Source: Casuarina equisetifolia | Taxonomy: Eukaryota > Streptophyta > Magnoliopsida > Fagales > Casuarinaceae | Length of the DNA: 64,000 nt | Direction: 5' to 3' | Assembly: GCA_028551475.1 (NCBI GenBank) | Contig: CM052354.1 | Coordinates: 7,632,001 to 7,696,000, forward strand | Shown here: positions 39,156 through 52,400 of the stretch, piece by piece | Layout of the letters: the number at the start of each line of letters is the position of its first letter | How positions within the stretch are numbered: position 1 is the first letter of the stretch | Made by a program: the position numbers and the translations under genes | Notes under the pieces: model-generated | Databases searched by the model: none | Seen by the model: the letters and a program-made list of their open reading frames with translations, nothing else | What the model was told of the DNA's origin: nothing

Positions 39156-42100
39156 TTATTCATCACTGGATATGCTGTTCTCACTGCTGCCAACCCAATA
39201 CTGTTTTACAGCAACCAATATCTTCTCAGGTACGAGGGGACCATCCTCATGATCCATCAATTTGACACTCCATCTCATGCCTCTAGCAATTTTCTGAACC
39301 TTGTTCAGAACATCAACTTCATCCCTCAAGATGACAGTCCCTTCAGGCCGCAATATACGATCCATCTCCAGAAGGATGTCTTCCAATGTACACCTATCAG
39401 AAGAAGACCCATATAATCAGGATTAGTTACAGAGATAATAAAAGAAGAAGAAATCTATTTCCTGCTAGCTTCCACAGAGATAAAGATACATATACTTTTT
39501 GGAAGGAAAAAGACAAGGAAGATTCACAGTGTAAGTCATCAAGAAAACTTTGATGGTAAAAGAAGAATATTTCCTCTTTAGTACACATAAGAATTCAAGT
39601 TTGGAGAACTAAATTATGTTATCCCAAATGAAAGATTGAGGGCTCCCAAATCGTATACAGATTCTTAATGAGTTCACAATGTATAACCTATCATGAAACC
39701 AGATACACTACTAGCATACAGGAGGAAGGAGATGATGAGACTTACGAATTCTGGTACAAGCTGAATACACCATCAGCATGAACAAGGTCATATGTCCTCG
39801 GGTAAGTAGAGAAGCCTTCGCACCTGAAAAAAGATGGGAAATATAATGAAATCAAGATTCTAAAGCCTTTTCGCATCCTGATGAAGAAAGAGACTAATGA
39901 ACATGAAATCCTTGCACCATTTGACGTTCTTATTTTGCCCTCGGCAATGTGATAAGAAGAATCAGAAATATCAGTCAGTTTTAATACACAACTTATGCGA
40001 TGCTTAAGGTGTTGCAAATGATGTGTATGCTATCATAATAAAAAAAATTAAAAATGAAAGGCTTGGAGACGGAATTCCTCTCCCAATGTACCGATGTAGT
40101 TTTAACACATAACGGCCCCACAAGCTGATAAGCTTCAAAGTTGGTCATTTAATGACACATTTTCATCATCTTTGTCAAAATAGCAAATAGACAGGCATGC
40201 TACAAAGTCTAGGGGATTTCAATATGTAGAAATGTAGAGAAAATCTTGGGGACTCCAAGTGAATAACAATGAGTGAGAAAGTCATAGGGGTAATACCAGT
40301 CGTGATATATGCCGATTAAACCTCTCTCATAAATGACACCTAAAGTGTTCGTTGCAATTGTAGGCACAACATTCATTACCCAAGATTTTGGTGACTCTAG
40401 TGCTGCTGCAAATCCTCCAAGTCCTGCATTCATGTCCATCACATTCCGATATCTTGTTGTGCCAATCAATCCATTGATCCTTTTGTAGGTAGTTAAACGT
40501 TTTTTCCAAAGTTTGTTGTCCTCTTGGTAAGATTCAGCTGTAACCCCATCAATGGATCCCTTAGCTATCCGGGGAGGAACTGCAAAAAGCCTAGCTGGAA
40601 ACTTCTTCAACTCCCCTCCTGCTACCTCATCCTTACTTCTAACCTCAGGGAAAGGGGTAACACATCCTTCCATTTTTTTGTACCTGAAATGGACCACAAA
40701 ACTAAGAATTAGGAATGCAAAACTTAAAGTAGCAACAATAACAATTTTGGGAAAAACAAAAACATCAGAAACATCTAACCCTAGAATTGCATAAGATTAA
40801 ACCTTGATTCTGATATATAGACAAACTAACACAAATCTATATAATTCATAGGTCCTTGTTCACTTGTTTACCCAAAGAAGGAATTCCACATGAATTTAAT
40901 CAAATTCGAGAGTTGCAGACTAAAAAGCTAACATTGGGTTACCCAGAAAAGAAAAAGGGCAAATTTCAATCAAGCATTGTGCTAGTATTCATTCGTATGT
41001 GATCATATGGACATTGCAGACCTCTGCACTTCCAAGTGTCAAGGAAGTTTTATAATAATTCACAGTCGTGAGACAGTTACTTTTCACGAATAATTGCTCA
41101 CCTGCTTAAATGGGTATGTGTTTTAGTCTCATAAAAGTATTAAGGCATAACAGAGAAAAAAAGATAGAGAGAGGAGGAGGAGGAAGGGAGGGGGGGAGGG
41201 GGGATGAGGGGGAGAAGGAGGGGGTGTGAAGTGCCTCTGCACGTAGATGCCTCAGTTCAAGTAAAGAAAAAAAATACTCACAAAGAAATCGATAATTTTA
41301 GATGGATCGGCGACGTTCTTGTACCACATTGTGTAACAGATAAATAGTCTAAGTGACAACTTGGGAACCTTTTCTTCTATACCTTTCTGTAAGGTAGATT
41401 AAAAAAACAAACTAACTGTCCACGAAAAATTTTGTCTTTTCTTTGATTACATTTCTTGCAGGGGGAACATCCATATATGGTACTCCCAAAATGATAAACA
41501 AAAATTTCGAAATTTGAGTAAAAAATTCACTTGCTTGCACTGTTCTGTGCACACAGGGGCACTTAAGTCTACAGGAATATACTTATAACTGGAATGGCCT
41601 GTTGCTGAAAAGATTATTAAACAGAAAGCTAAAAGGCATAATCAATTAATCCACAATCATTGTATTTTTTCAAACACATATAACCATAACCTGAAGATTT
41701 GAGTATGAAAATTTTAAAATTTCATACAATTATTTCATATTTTTCAGTGAATAAATGTAACAAAATCAAAGTAGAGGTTTGTTTCAATAATGAACGACCA
41801 GAAAATGAAAACTGATGGATGAAAACAGAGATAGCATATAAGTAACTCTTTCATTCCTCTGGCAAAGAAGAACAAATCTCACGCAAACTAAGTACAAGTG
41901 TATGTAAATAAAGAAGCATAATTAGGTATTATTGTGCCAGACATGCTGTACAAGTAAAAGATGCCGCACATGTAATAGCAAATGATATCGACAAGTTTTA
42001 TTAAACTTGAGGTGAATAGGGACTCACCAGACGTCATCAGCATCCTTTGACTCACATATGTTGGCAGATTTTCTTTGGCAGGTTTTGGCATTTATCTTTT

Positions 42101-44745
42101 TTCTCCAGATAGCAATATCTCCCTTCTCATACTTCTTCTCCCAGCAAAGTTGTTCAGCCAGCTCTTCAATCCTATTCTGCTCAGCCTTGACATCTTCCTT
42201 AGATCGCTTCCATGTTTGATAGTAGGTCTTCCAATTGATTGGAGGGCCAGACAGGACCCAGTATCCACCAGGTCGGAGGACTCGATCAACTTCCATTAGG
42301 TACATGCCTTCTGTAAAGAAGGATTTATGCATGAAAAGCTTATCACTTTCACCAGATACACAAAATTCTACCACCTCCACCCCAAATTGAAAATGCTCAT
42401 GCGATATATTTTCCATCATTTAGTCTAGAACAAAAGTTGAAATTTGAAAAATCCTACTTGACATAATACTCTAATAAATCTTAGGGAATCCTAATCCCGC
42501 GTTTTAATGCACATTTTTCAATAGGCAAAGTGGTGAATCAACAAGCAAATTCTCGTGTTGACCCCTCAAAAAAACAAAAAAAAAAAAAGCAACTTGAGAC
42601 TTTCTACAGTTAATTTTGAAAGTGCAATGCAATTTTCAAGTCATCGCAAAAAGGAATAAGGTACTCCTTAATACAATGGGGAGAGGATAACTAAGATCCA
42701 TGATTTGTACAGTTTTATTTGATATTTAAAATAATCAGATAGATGAAACACAAACATGTCACTATTAACAACCCATGAGGCCAGGGAAGCATCGAGGATA
42801 CCCAAAAAGACTTTTGAGAAAAAAGAAGGAAATAAAGAACCCAAGCTCTAGCAACAGCTAGACAGGGCAGATACAAGTGGAGCGTTACGGTTAGAAACTG
42901 TCAGTATTTCTCAAAAATCATTTTTGGACAAGTTTATGACTTTCCAGGTAAACAGTGAACATAATTTACACTGCATCAAGCACCTAACGTAGAATAGAAG
43001 TTTTGATAAATTTTTTATCTAATATGTAGCTTCCTTCATAAGTTATAATGGAACGAATGTCTAACACTTATTTAACTTTCGAAGTATCACTGATCATTAA
43101 AGCATTTCTACGCTGGCGATACATGAATATCTTCATAATCTTATTTTTGCATTGAAATAGAATCATCATTGTGAAAATACTTCATTGTCTGAGTACAGAG
43201 TAGTTTAAATGATTTTTTTGTGCTGAAAGTATAACTTTAAGTGCTCTTCACATGATAAAAAATGTATAAACATGAATAGATGATTCTCAACCGAGATGTT
43301 ATTCGTGGCTGTCACTTACCATTTGAAGCCCATGGTATCAAACACCGAGAGCACTGAGCCATATCAAAGGATCTTGAGGGGTATGGGAGATGCATTGATC
43401 CCAGAACACCTATAACTGCAGGTACACCTCGCTCCAATGCAAACTGTACTTGTGCCTCATGATTGTCCTTTGGTGCGAAGGACATAGCCAATACATTTCT
43501 CTTCAGCATGTACGCTCCCCAGCTAGCAACCTGTGTTATATACAGTCTTATTATTCCAGCAGCCACTACTCAATTGAAAGGCCAACTATAAATGAGTAGA
43601 TGAAGGCAACTGATAAAAGAGCATAAAAGTCAGTGCCAACATATAATTGACTTTGTGTAGCATATAGTTTTTCATGGAAGACATGCCAACCAGTTGCTCC
43701 AGCCTCAATTCAGGTATGGCCTGTCTGATTAGATCCAGAGAGATTATAAGTAAGCATGAGTATCTCACGTTTTCATGTATAACAGAGGGAAATACACAAC
43801 TCTAGGAGAATCGTAACAGGCATTTGAAGTGTTAGGTCTTTGGAATGCTTTCAATCCTTCAACATTGTCACATAACCACATAGTAGCTCTACTTGTATTC
43901 AAATGTGCTTTTCCTTTTCTTTTCTTTCTTTTTTTTGTTTGGGGGGGGAGGTGATGTGAATGGGAAGGACAGTATGGGCAGTAAGAACGAAACGAATTCA
44001 GCTCTAAACTATGAGAAACACAATGTGTATTTATATACAGACGCATGCAACAAAGAAATAGATGACAGTAATCTGAGTAATCACATACTCCACAACCAGT
44101 ATCCAAAGCTGTTCTGATGGTGCCATCTGCAATTGGAATCACTGATGCAAGTTCATCAATATACGCATCTGCACCTTGAGGGAACATTGTTCCTCCGCCA
44201 GGAAATTTGAAAACATCTCCCTTAAACTGCACCCAGTTCTGGACAGCCTTCTCAACCGTCAGGCTTTTATAAGGCACATTAGCATAGTGGACATAATCAC
44301 GGCTTTTGGGCCAGGGGAATGGAGTTAGATATCCTTTGGGTGCGGGAATAAGACAGTGTAATTTTTCCTTTTCGGAGGGGCAATGTCTTTCCCTGTATAT
44401 CATGTTCTCCCTAGGGAATTTCATAGCACGGTCTTGTTCTTGGCAAGGAGTATAATCTTTGTATTGAATATCACATGGCTTGAACACGGTGGCTTTAGGT
44501 GTCGAAGGTTCAATAATGTCAACAACATTATGATGAGCCCTGAAATCTAATTTCGTAAAGATATTGCAATCTGACTGCCTGCTCATTGCCAAAGCTACAT
44601 TGTCCCCCTTTCCAAAGCCTCCAAAGCCTCCAAAGCCACCCTTCTGCCATGCTCCCAAAAGATAAAAGAAACAGCAGAGAGCAATAACAACAAATATGGA
44701 CAATGGGCGGCCTCTGCTGCCTGTTGAGTTATGCTTGGACCCCAT
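39156..44745 (-). CDS. PMT14: Probable methyltransferase, PMT14-like (putative pectin methyltransferase, 6 coding exons, 617 aa)
   Basis: Coding exons (minus) are 44745-44089, 43530-43320, 42310-42028, 40683-40297, 39823-39746 and 39393-39156, with GT-AG joins in phase, 1854 nt. The start is [14 protein letters not shown], followed by a single hydrophobic anchor at residues 15-33 (type II, lumenal catalytic part). The conserved stem has [21 protein letters not shown] and [16 protein letters not shown]. The first SAM-binding motif is TALDTGCG (about 212-219) followed by VASWGAYML; the second pseudo-repeat is [16 protein letters not shown] (about 464-479). It ends with [19 protein letters not shown] and an acidic tail. 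This is the DUF248/PF03141 family (QUA2/TSD2 and PMT1-29), Golgi proteins linked to homogalacturonan methylation. Assignment to the PMT14 clade is from remembered similarity; the enzymatic substrate is not shown by sequence. A pyrimidine-rich tract lies in intron 3. Confidence 0.94.
41167..41226. repeat. G-rich purine tract in PMT intron 3
   Basis: The plus strand is a 60-base G/A tract with runs of 3-7 G separated by 1-3 bases. On the transcribed (minus) sense strand it is C/T-rich. The G runs fit the usual pattern for a G-quadruplex, or a triplex-forming mirror-like tract, on the plus strand. Confidence 0.8.
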
Positions 44746-47700
44746 GATAAGATTGACACAATTCCCTGAAACCTACAGCAATTAATTCAGAAAAATTAGA
44801 AGCCAGAGCCAAATGTAATCTCAATCTTAGACGAAAAAGATTCATTTATGATTGTTCCAACTCTGCGATAGTTAACCACAAATAATACATTTGCATGCAT
44901 TAACTAGCTACGCATCCAAAAATTCAGGTAATTTAGATGCATTCAAAGCTGTGAATTTAGGTGGACGTATGTCTAAAATAATGTCCAATTAAAACAAGTA
45001 ATAGCTATCCAAATCTTCTTCTAGTTCCTCTCTAGTTATCATCTTCGCAGTGACGAGAGAACTTCGTGGTAAAAACTGGAGAATAACAACTTCCTGCGTG
45101 AGAAATGCAGTCTTGCAATACGTCATAATGAAATAAAGGAGAGGCATCAAACTCATGATTTTTTGGGTCCGTTATTAACACATCAATTTACTGGGTAAAG
45201 GCCAATTCTCATCCTACATGCCCAGAAACAACTAAAAGGATCTCTTTTTTATTTTCTGAATTTCCCTCAAGTCAGGAAAATAGACTAAAAGAAAACTCAG
45301 TTTCAAATCATCCCCTACAACCCAAGTTCACATATGTTTGGTCTTTAACATTTTGAACATCAAAAGAACAAGATCTCCACGTGAACTAAGACTCAATCTG
45401 AACCAACAACGAAAATTTAGAACTTGACATTTTCGTGAGACTGGAGAATCGAAAACCATTAAAAGCAAGACAAGAAAGGAAAGTGATTAGATTCGTCTCT
45501 TCCTCCTCAAGATCTTTCTTCTGATGGGGGGTTGACAAACTTAAATGCACCTTTTTTCACAAACCCAGAAAAAGAAAATGAGAATACAAGTGTATAGATC
45601 TCATGGGAATGGATGAAGAAAGCCACAAGATCAATAAAAACAACAAAGAAACATAAAACAAGATCACTGACTGTAGCCGGAACAAGAGGAAGCACTCTTC
45701 AGCGGATACCAGGTGAAGATTATTTCATCGGATCCTTCTAGCTTATGAATTTAGAGCTCTCTCTCACTCCCACTTTAAGATCCTCTAAATGCTGGGAAAG
45801 GCTCACTGAGTCAGTGCCTAAGAGCGTGCGAATCTATCTTCCCAAAACAAGAAAGAGTGTTACACTGTAATTAAAAAACAATTGTTTACTGAAGACCCAC
45901 GAGAATCCAAAAGAGTCAAAGAAGGAGACTCGTGGAAGGACTCTGAAGCTGGATGGGAATGATCCACCGACAGAGCTTTAGTCATGTTCTTAGTCAGACG
46001 CAAGCATGTTCCAAGTTCGAAGTTGATGACTTTGAGGGATATTTGAGATATTTTTTATGTTTAAATATTATTTAGTTAAAATATTTTCCTTATTTTTCGC
46101 AAATCAAACATTAAAAAAAATTAACTTAAAAGTTAAGGGTGATAATTTTTTATTTAAATACACTCACCACTTGTCGCATTCAAATCAAGAAGTTTTAAGA
46201 ACCAAGTAATTCTAGAGTTTTAGCAAGGTGGAAGGATGCTGAAGCTTGATTAATGTACTTGCAATAGATGAAAAGATACGAATAAATTTTCTTGTTAATA
46301 AAGGCCTAAAAAGTAAAATTTCTAAAGAATCCTAAACCTAGCAAAGAGAATTTCTTCGAGTTTTTAATTTTTATAGACAAATTCATGCATTTTATCTGTT
46401 TTTTAATTAATTATTATATTTTGCACACAAATTTTAAAAAATTTGTTGGAAATCACAACTGAAAACTAAAGAGTGGTTGAAATAGACTTATTCAATTTTG
46501 TAATCTTTAATTTTTTGAGTTTTTGTTTTAATGATATTAATATAAGATTTTATTATAAAGTAAGCAGAAGAATAGATAAGATGATTTATTTGGAAATATA
46601 TAAAAATAATTTGATATGGGCTACAAACTAAATGATAACTTATAGTTTTCAAGTTTTGTTAAATTTTTTTATGCATATTTACTAACATCAAAGTTAAATT
46701 AGTTATAAGAAATGATAAGGGGTTAGAAAGTGTTCGTATGGGTGGCAAGGAAAGGAACTTTCCTTTTCAAGTAGGGCTTTGATTGTGGCCTGCAACATCG
46801 TTTTCCTTCTACAGAAAAAAGACAGTAATTGCAGACTGGGAGTTTCAGGAGATGCGAATTGCACGGAATTCCTACCTTTGCATTTAGATTCATTGCCGAC
46901 ACTTCACTGCCCTGCCAAAGTGACAATGACTGTGATATTTAAGCTTTCATGTCATGTTAGGTTAAAGGAGTACGGAGGCTGATAATTTAATATAGGCTTA
47001 GAAAGTTCACGAGAGATTTTACTAGCATTTGAAAAATAATTAATTTTTTTAGTTATTTACATTAAACCCAAATAACATATTGAATTGAATCAATAATATA
47101 ACACCGTTTAAAATAAATCAATTGTTAATTAAAATTTGTTAAAGTGTGATGATTCATTTCAAAATTTTAAAACAATAAGTGAAAAAATCTCATCAGATTT
47201 AAAATCAAGTGTATCTTTACGTTTTTAGTATGAGACAATACTTATATTTAACAAATTCTATAATAAGTCTTATCACACATAAAAATACTTTTATTTTATA
47301 TGCTTCGACAATCTCTTCTTAAGAAAGCTTTTTGAGGGTAAGTGAATTCAAATTTTTTACATAATATCAAAGCTTGTTCTTTTTTTGTGTAATCCAACCC
47401 AATACAAGAGAATATTAAATAATACTCTCATATTAGAGAGAATGATATTTGTGATATATCTTAATAAACTTAAATAAGATGCATTTTAAAGAGCAATAGA
47501 TATGGATCAAAATTATACTCCATACAAGCAAATATGACAGAAAATTCCATACCCTTTGTTTGAGTTTTCTGCTTCTTTTTCTTAAAGGTATGGATTAACA
47601 ACAACAATAGTCAAGCAAATTCATAAACGAGTTTTGGGTCTTTTCTGCTACCTATGTTTTAGTTAATGGTGTGGATAGACACTAGTAGTCTTACACAAGA

Positions 47701-49433
47701 CCGAAGTAAGAAAGGAAATGTCAACACCCATGGTCCCATTGTAGAGTCTCTATGAAACTTTATGTGAAGGGAATTATTAAATGAGGTCCCCTACTCGGAA
47801 GTATGTCGATGGCTCCACTATCCGTTGCCCAAGCATGTGAGGAGCACTGGTGCCATAAACAAAAAGCTTGATGGTGACCTTTGTTAATGCACACAGTTGA
47901 CACCTTTCCAGCTCCTGTCCCACAATAATCTAACCTCAGCATCTTGCTCAAGCTTTCATGGAGCATGTTTTAATGACCCACAACAACTTATAAAAAATTC
48001 AGACTTGCCACATGGTGTTCATGCCTGCTGCCTCAATCTACGTTCATATGCCATGATTATTGCAGTTGTAATTATTTAGTTCTCTAATTTACTTTCTTTG
48101 GAAGGATACTGTTGGATCTCCAATTATGAACACTTTTTCTAGTCTGTTTTTCATTATGTGCGGGAGCTGTATTAACTTTCCAGGAATGGCCCAGCATTTT
48201 TTTGTTTGTTTTCTGCAGCCGCTAAGAAACTACATCCTCGAAAAGGCATCTGCAATTTGAAGATATTTTTTTCTTTACTTTGTGGTCCTTTCAAGGACTG
48301 ATCTATATTCTTTTGTTTTATGGCAGTTCTTCCCTAATCTGCAGGGCACACAATGGGGCACTCATACGCTGCTTTCACATTAAAGCGGAAGTGGGAACCA
48401 TAAATTAATGTCCATTGCCGTCTCAACATGATGCAGAGGTTCGGCCACCAGATGGCCGCTACATCACCAAGTTGTCACATAAACTTCAAATACAAGAAAA
48501 CTTCTGGGTAAAGCAATAAATGTGGCGTTATGTTCGTTGAGCTGGTATCTCTTGTTTTCGATGGAAAGACCATGAAACACTAAAGCTTTGAGATAGCTAA
48601 ATTTCACGAGAATAATGTACATGATAGTATTCCTAAGCATGTGTGACAATTGGTAAACTTAGACTTACAGAGCCCAAATTGACAACAATGTGTAAATAAA
48701 ACGATCTTTAATTAGCCTTTAACTCTGGGACTTTTGACATAATAGTCTTAGATCGTAACATCATAACAACAAGACAATATAAGAAAGAATAGGAAAACCA
48801 GGAGTCGCTTAATAGTACATGACACCCACCATGGAGTTGCAATCATTTTGCATAGACGGAAAGAGAGGGAAAACACCAGGGAAGCAGCACAATGAATCAT
48901 TAAGGAGCTCAAGTGGTGGACCAATGAAGAAAAGGAAGATTATTAAAAAGGAAAAAAAAAGTTTCCGAATATGAAAATTTACCCTCCATTTGGATGTTCT
49001 TTGATCGACGATCGAAAACTTACATTCATCCAACTATTCACAGAACACAAACAGACTCTGGGTTTACAGAACAGAGCCGACCTCATGGACTTTCCTCTAA
49101 ATCGGATGCACAGTTTATGTCAGTCAGACATCTTGTTCAATTCCCCATAAAGTGCAAAACAAAAGAGGTATACTTGATATTATAAAAGAACTTGGTTATG
49201 CTCTGAGTTGTTTTAGCACAGCGATTGAGATAGTACGCCCTGACATTACATACTAAAAATTCAGCGCCTTTGGCACTGCATGAAATTGTTGTCACGGACA
49301 TGTTAGTTCAACTACACCAAGGTACAGAGATTAACATAAAAAGAGTATTTTGCAAGACAGAGGTTTCGCAGTTCACCAGCTTTCAATGCACTGTGTGGTT
49401 GATGAGAATTTATGTCCATCCGTTCAGCAGACT
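44746..49433. other. Spacer: PMT promoter side and 3' side of MSC pseudogene
   Basis: A TTTCAG acceptor-like site about 17 bases upstream of the PMT ATG (44763-44769) suggests an intron in its 5' UTR, with the first exon near 45.7-45.8 kb. The 46.0-47.5 kb part is very AT-rich. 47.7-49.2 kb has several short ORFs on both strands without recognisable motifs. No gene is supported. Confidence 0.5.
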
Positions 49434-52400
49434 TCAATTTAGTCGCCTCCATCTTTTTCTCAACCTCGAAGAGCTCAAAGAGCCTTCAACTGTGAAAAAT
49501 AAAGACTAAATACGTCAAGATCGAGATGAATATGCAATAGAACTCCAAAAGCTAAATATATGTGTGCTCTCAGACAACAATCAGCTAGGAACTGAATGCT
49601 CAAATAGGATTTTGTACAGAAGATTGGACACCGTGAGCTCAGATGCTAACCGACAGCTAGACAGGCTAGTTCAAGAAATTAGTTAATCATAGATGAAAGG
49701 GGAAAAAAAGGTAATTTTTTTGTTCAATTGTGAGAATATGTTAACATCCTGGTGGAAGTATAGGATTCCAACTTAGTAGTATTCTCCTACTTCAGCAATC
49801 AAGTAAACCTTAATCTTTTCTCAACTAACAAGGTTGTCAACAAGTGTCCTGTTACCACCACTTTTATTCCGTTTATAGTTATATTGTCCATCACCTTGCT
49901 CTTTATAACTAGGCCATCCTTGACCTCTTTTGATTATTTCATATCCCAGTAGAACATTTCTGTGAAAAACTATTAGCACAGTGTCTTTTTGATTCCCTAA
50001 AAGCACCTTGTTGCTCAAAGTTTGATTTTGAACATTACATTTGAAGTTGTAAGAACAACAATAACTAGTTAAAATGCTGGGCCGCCAAGTTGGGGTTGTT
50101 TCTTATTTATCAAACATGTGGTACACCTTTTACCTTGCCATTCCCATACTACTTTTGATTCACCCTTCACCAACTTTGGATATGTATATATATCAACTCG
50201 AGAATCTTCTTGAACCAATTCTTCTACCTACAAATGTTATGGAAATTACCAACAGAACTATAAGAACAAGTAATTGCAAACTTGATTGTGCACAAAACAT
50301 CAATAATACAGCTTAATTAAGAGAAAGCATCTAGCAATGACAATGACTATAAAAATATAACCAGAAGTCCTCACAAGTTGGCTTGAAAGATTTACGAGTT
50401 GCAGTGGTAGGAGTGATCTAATTCAGGTTAAAGGGTCAAGAAAGACGTGAAATTTCAAAAAATATGAGAGCCAAGGCTCTAAGAAAATACATTAATGGCT
50501 TATGATTAAACTGGATTCAGGAGTCGAGCATTGGCACAAAAAATGCTCGCTTTGGTCATCAAAACATTCTTCAAAAATGAGGGAAAGATGAATTCAGTAT
50601 TTTAAACTGGACCCATTTAGAATGTGACTGAAACACGGTGTTTTACATTCAAATATTTGAAATAGATTAGCGGACTCCTATGTCAATACTCAAGTTCCAC
50701 AGGAAATGCTCCCTTCAATGAGAATGTGTGAACATTAGGCAAACTTTATTATCCCATAAAGCATCTAAGGCTATGAACAAATACTAAACCCATTCAATTC
50801 ACATCCAATTCTTAGCTCCACCAGAATATAATGGGGGTAAAAAATGCTTAGAACACTGGAAATGAATCTGCACTGATCCACAAGAGAAAGAAGTCAGTGA
50901 AGTGATAATCAGATATAAGAACATAACATACCTTTCTCCATAACAAAGGATCCTTCCTCTCTCTTGGAAAAAGAAGATGATCTCGTAACCTAGAAGCAAC
51001 AACCCAGGGTTCATGTTCCCTATTAACGCTCTTTGACGTTAATGCATTCTCCTCCAGTATTTCACAAACCTATCATGTTGGCCACAAAGAAACTTACGTT
51101 CCAAGTCTAAATATTAAGCAAATTGAACCAACAAAGAAAAAAAGGAACAAACTTTCTCTAAAAGAGTGCACAGAACAGTTATTGGGTGCCTCAATCAGGT
51201 TTAACAGAGAACTTTCTATATCTACCTGCACAACACTAAAATTTGACAAAATAACTTGTATGCTAAAGAAGAGAAAGAAACTCAACCTATCATGGAAGTC
51301 CCATTCCCAAGGAAGATAGGGCCTTCTTTTATGACAAGTGAAATATTTTAACAGACAGAGGGAGGGAGAAGAAAAAAGGAGGAGAGAGAGGGAGGGCTGA
51401 AGATCTTGAAGGGTGACAAGTAAGCACAAAGACAGAGCACCCACTGCAAAAATTAAAGAAGAAAAGAACTACCAAGAAATAAGAAGAGAAATAGTGATTC
51501 CCATCCACTTGAATGTCACCTCAATATCCTATATCCAATACTTGACCCCCTCATTGTCTGACTATTAAGCCTGTCACACAACCACTAAAATGAAGTATAC
51601 AAGGGAACCTCTCCTGCAAATTCTTATACTTACACAATTTTGTATAATCAGGACCAATATGAATCCAAAGGAGTGTCAGGTGCACCTAGATCCACAAATA
51701 AATGACTTCTAACTTTGATAAAAAAGATTTCCACTTTTCCAGGAAAACAGAGTAAGTGTCCAGCATATTCATTTTAAATAGTGTTGAATTGGGTCAAACA
51801 ATATCTGCTCACTGATTTCCCTTTTTATTTATTTATTTTATTATTATTATTATTATTATTTTTTTGGGGAGGGGGTATTCAGACTCAGATTATGATGTAA
51901 TTAAAATGTTAATCTTGTCATCTCCATCTAAAGCTTGTACTTCAGCAGTAATTAGTTGGGACTAACACTTATTAATATAATAAAGTGTCAAATATAGCCT
52001 TCATTGAGTGTTGTTCATTTTAACTCCGAATTCAGACTAATGAGTACAGAAACCAGACTTTTGTTTGACAGATATATGCTTAGGCTAGGAAGAACTGTTT
52101 ATTTATAAAAGAAATGTTGATACTGAATAAGAAGTTTGCTCATTCTTGCATCACAGGTCATTTATAAAGAGTATTGAGGTTATGACTATATCCAAATTGG
52201 TCATCACTATTAGCCCATCAAAGTAGTACCACGGAGGTTGACTTAGAACAGATCCTTCAACTTTTTTGCATGAAATCACTAATCTCAAGACTTGAGCCAA
52301 TACACTTATGTTTGATAACTCAAGACTTCATCATTGCAACAAACAATTAAATCTAATTTGGTGATTGAATAAGGGTGTGCTGATCAACTTGATGATAGTC

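Noticed and set aside
38926-39416. Plus-strand ORFs at the 3' end of the PMT gene
   Set aside because: Antisense to its last coding exon.
43765-44088. Continuation of PMT exon 1 ORF past 44089
   Set aside because: This is read-through into intron 1; the family continues with VASWGAYM after a GT-AG intron.
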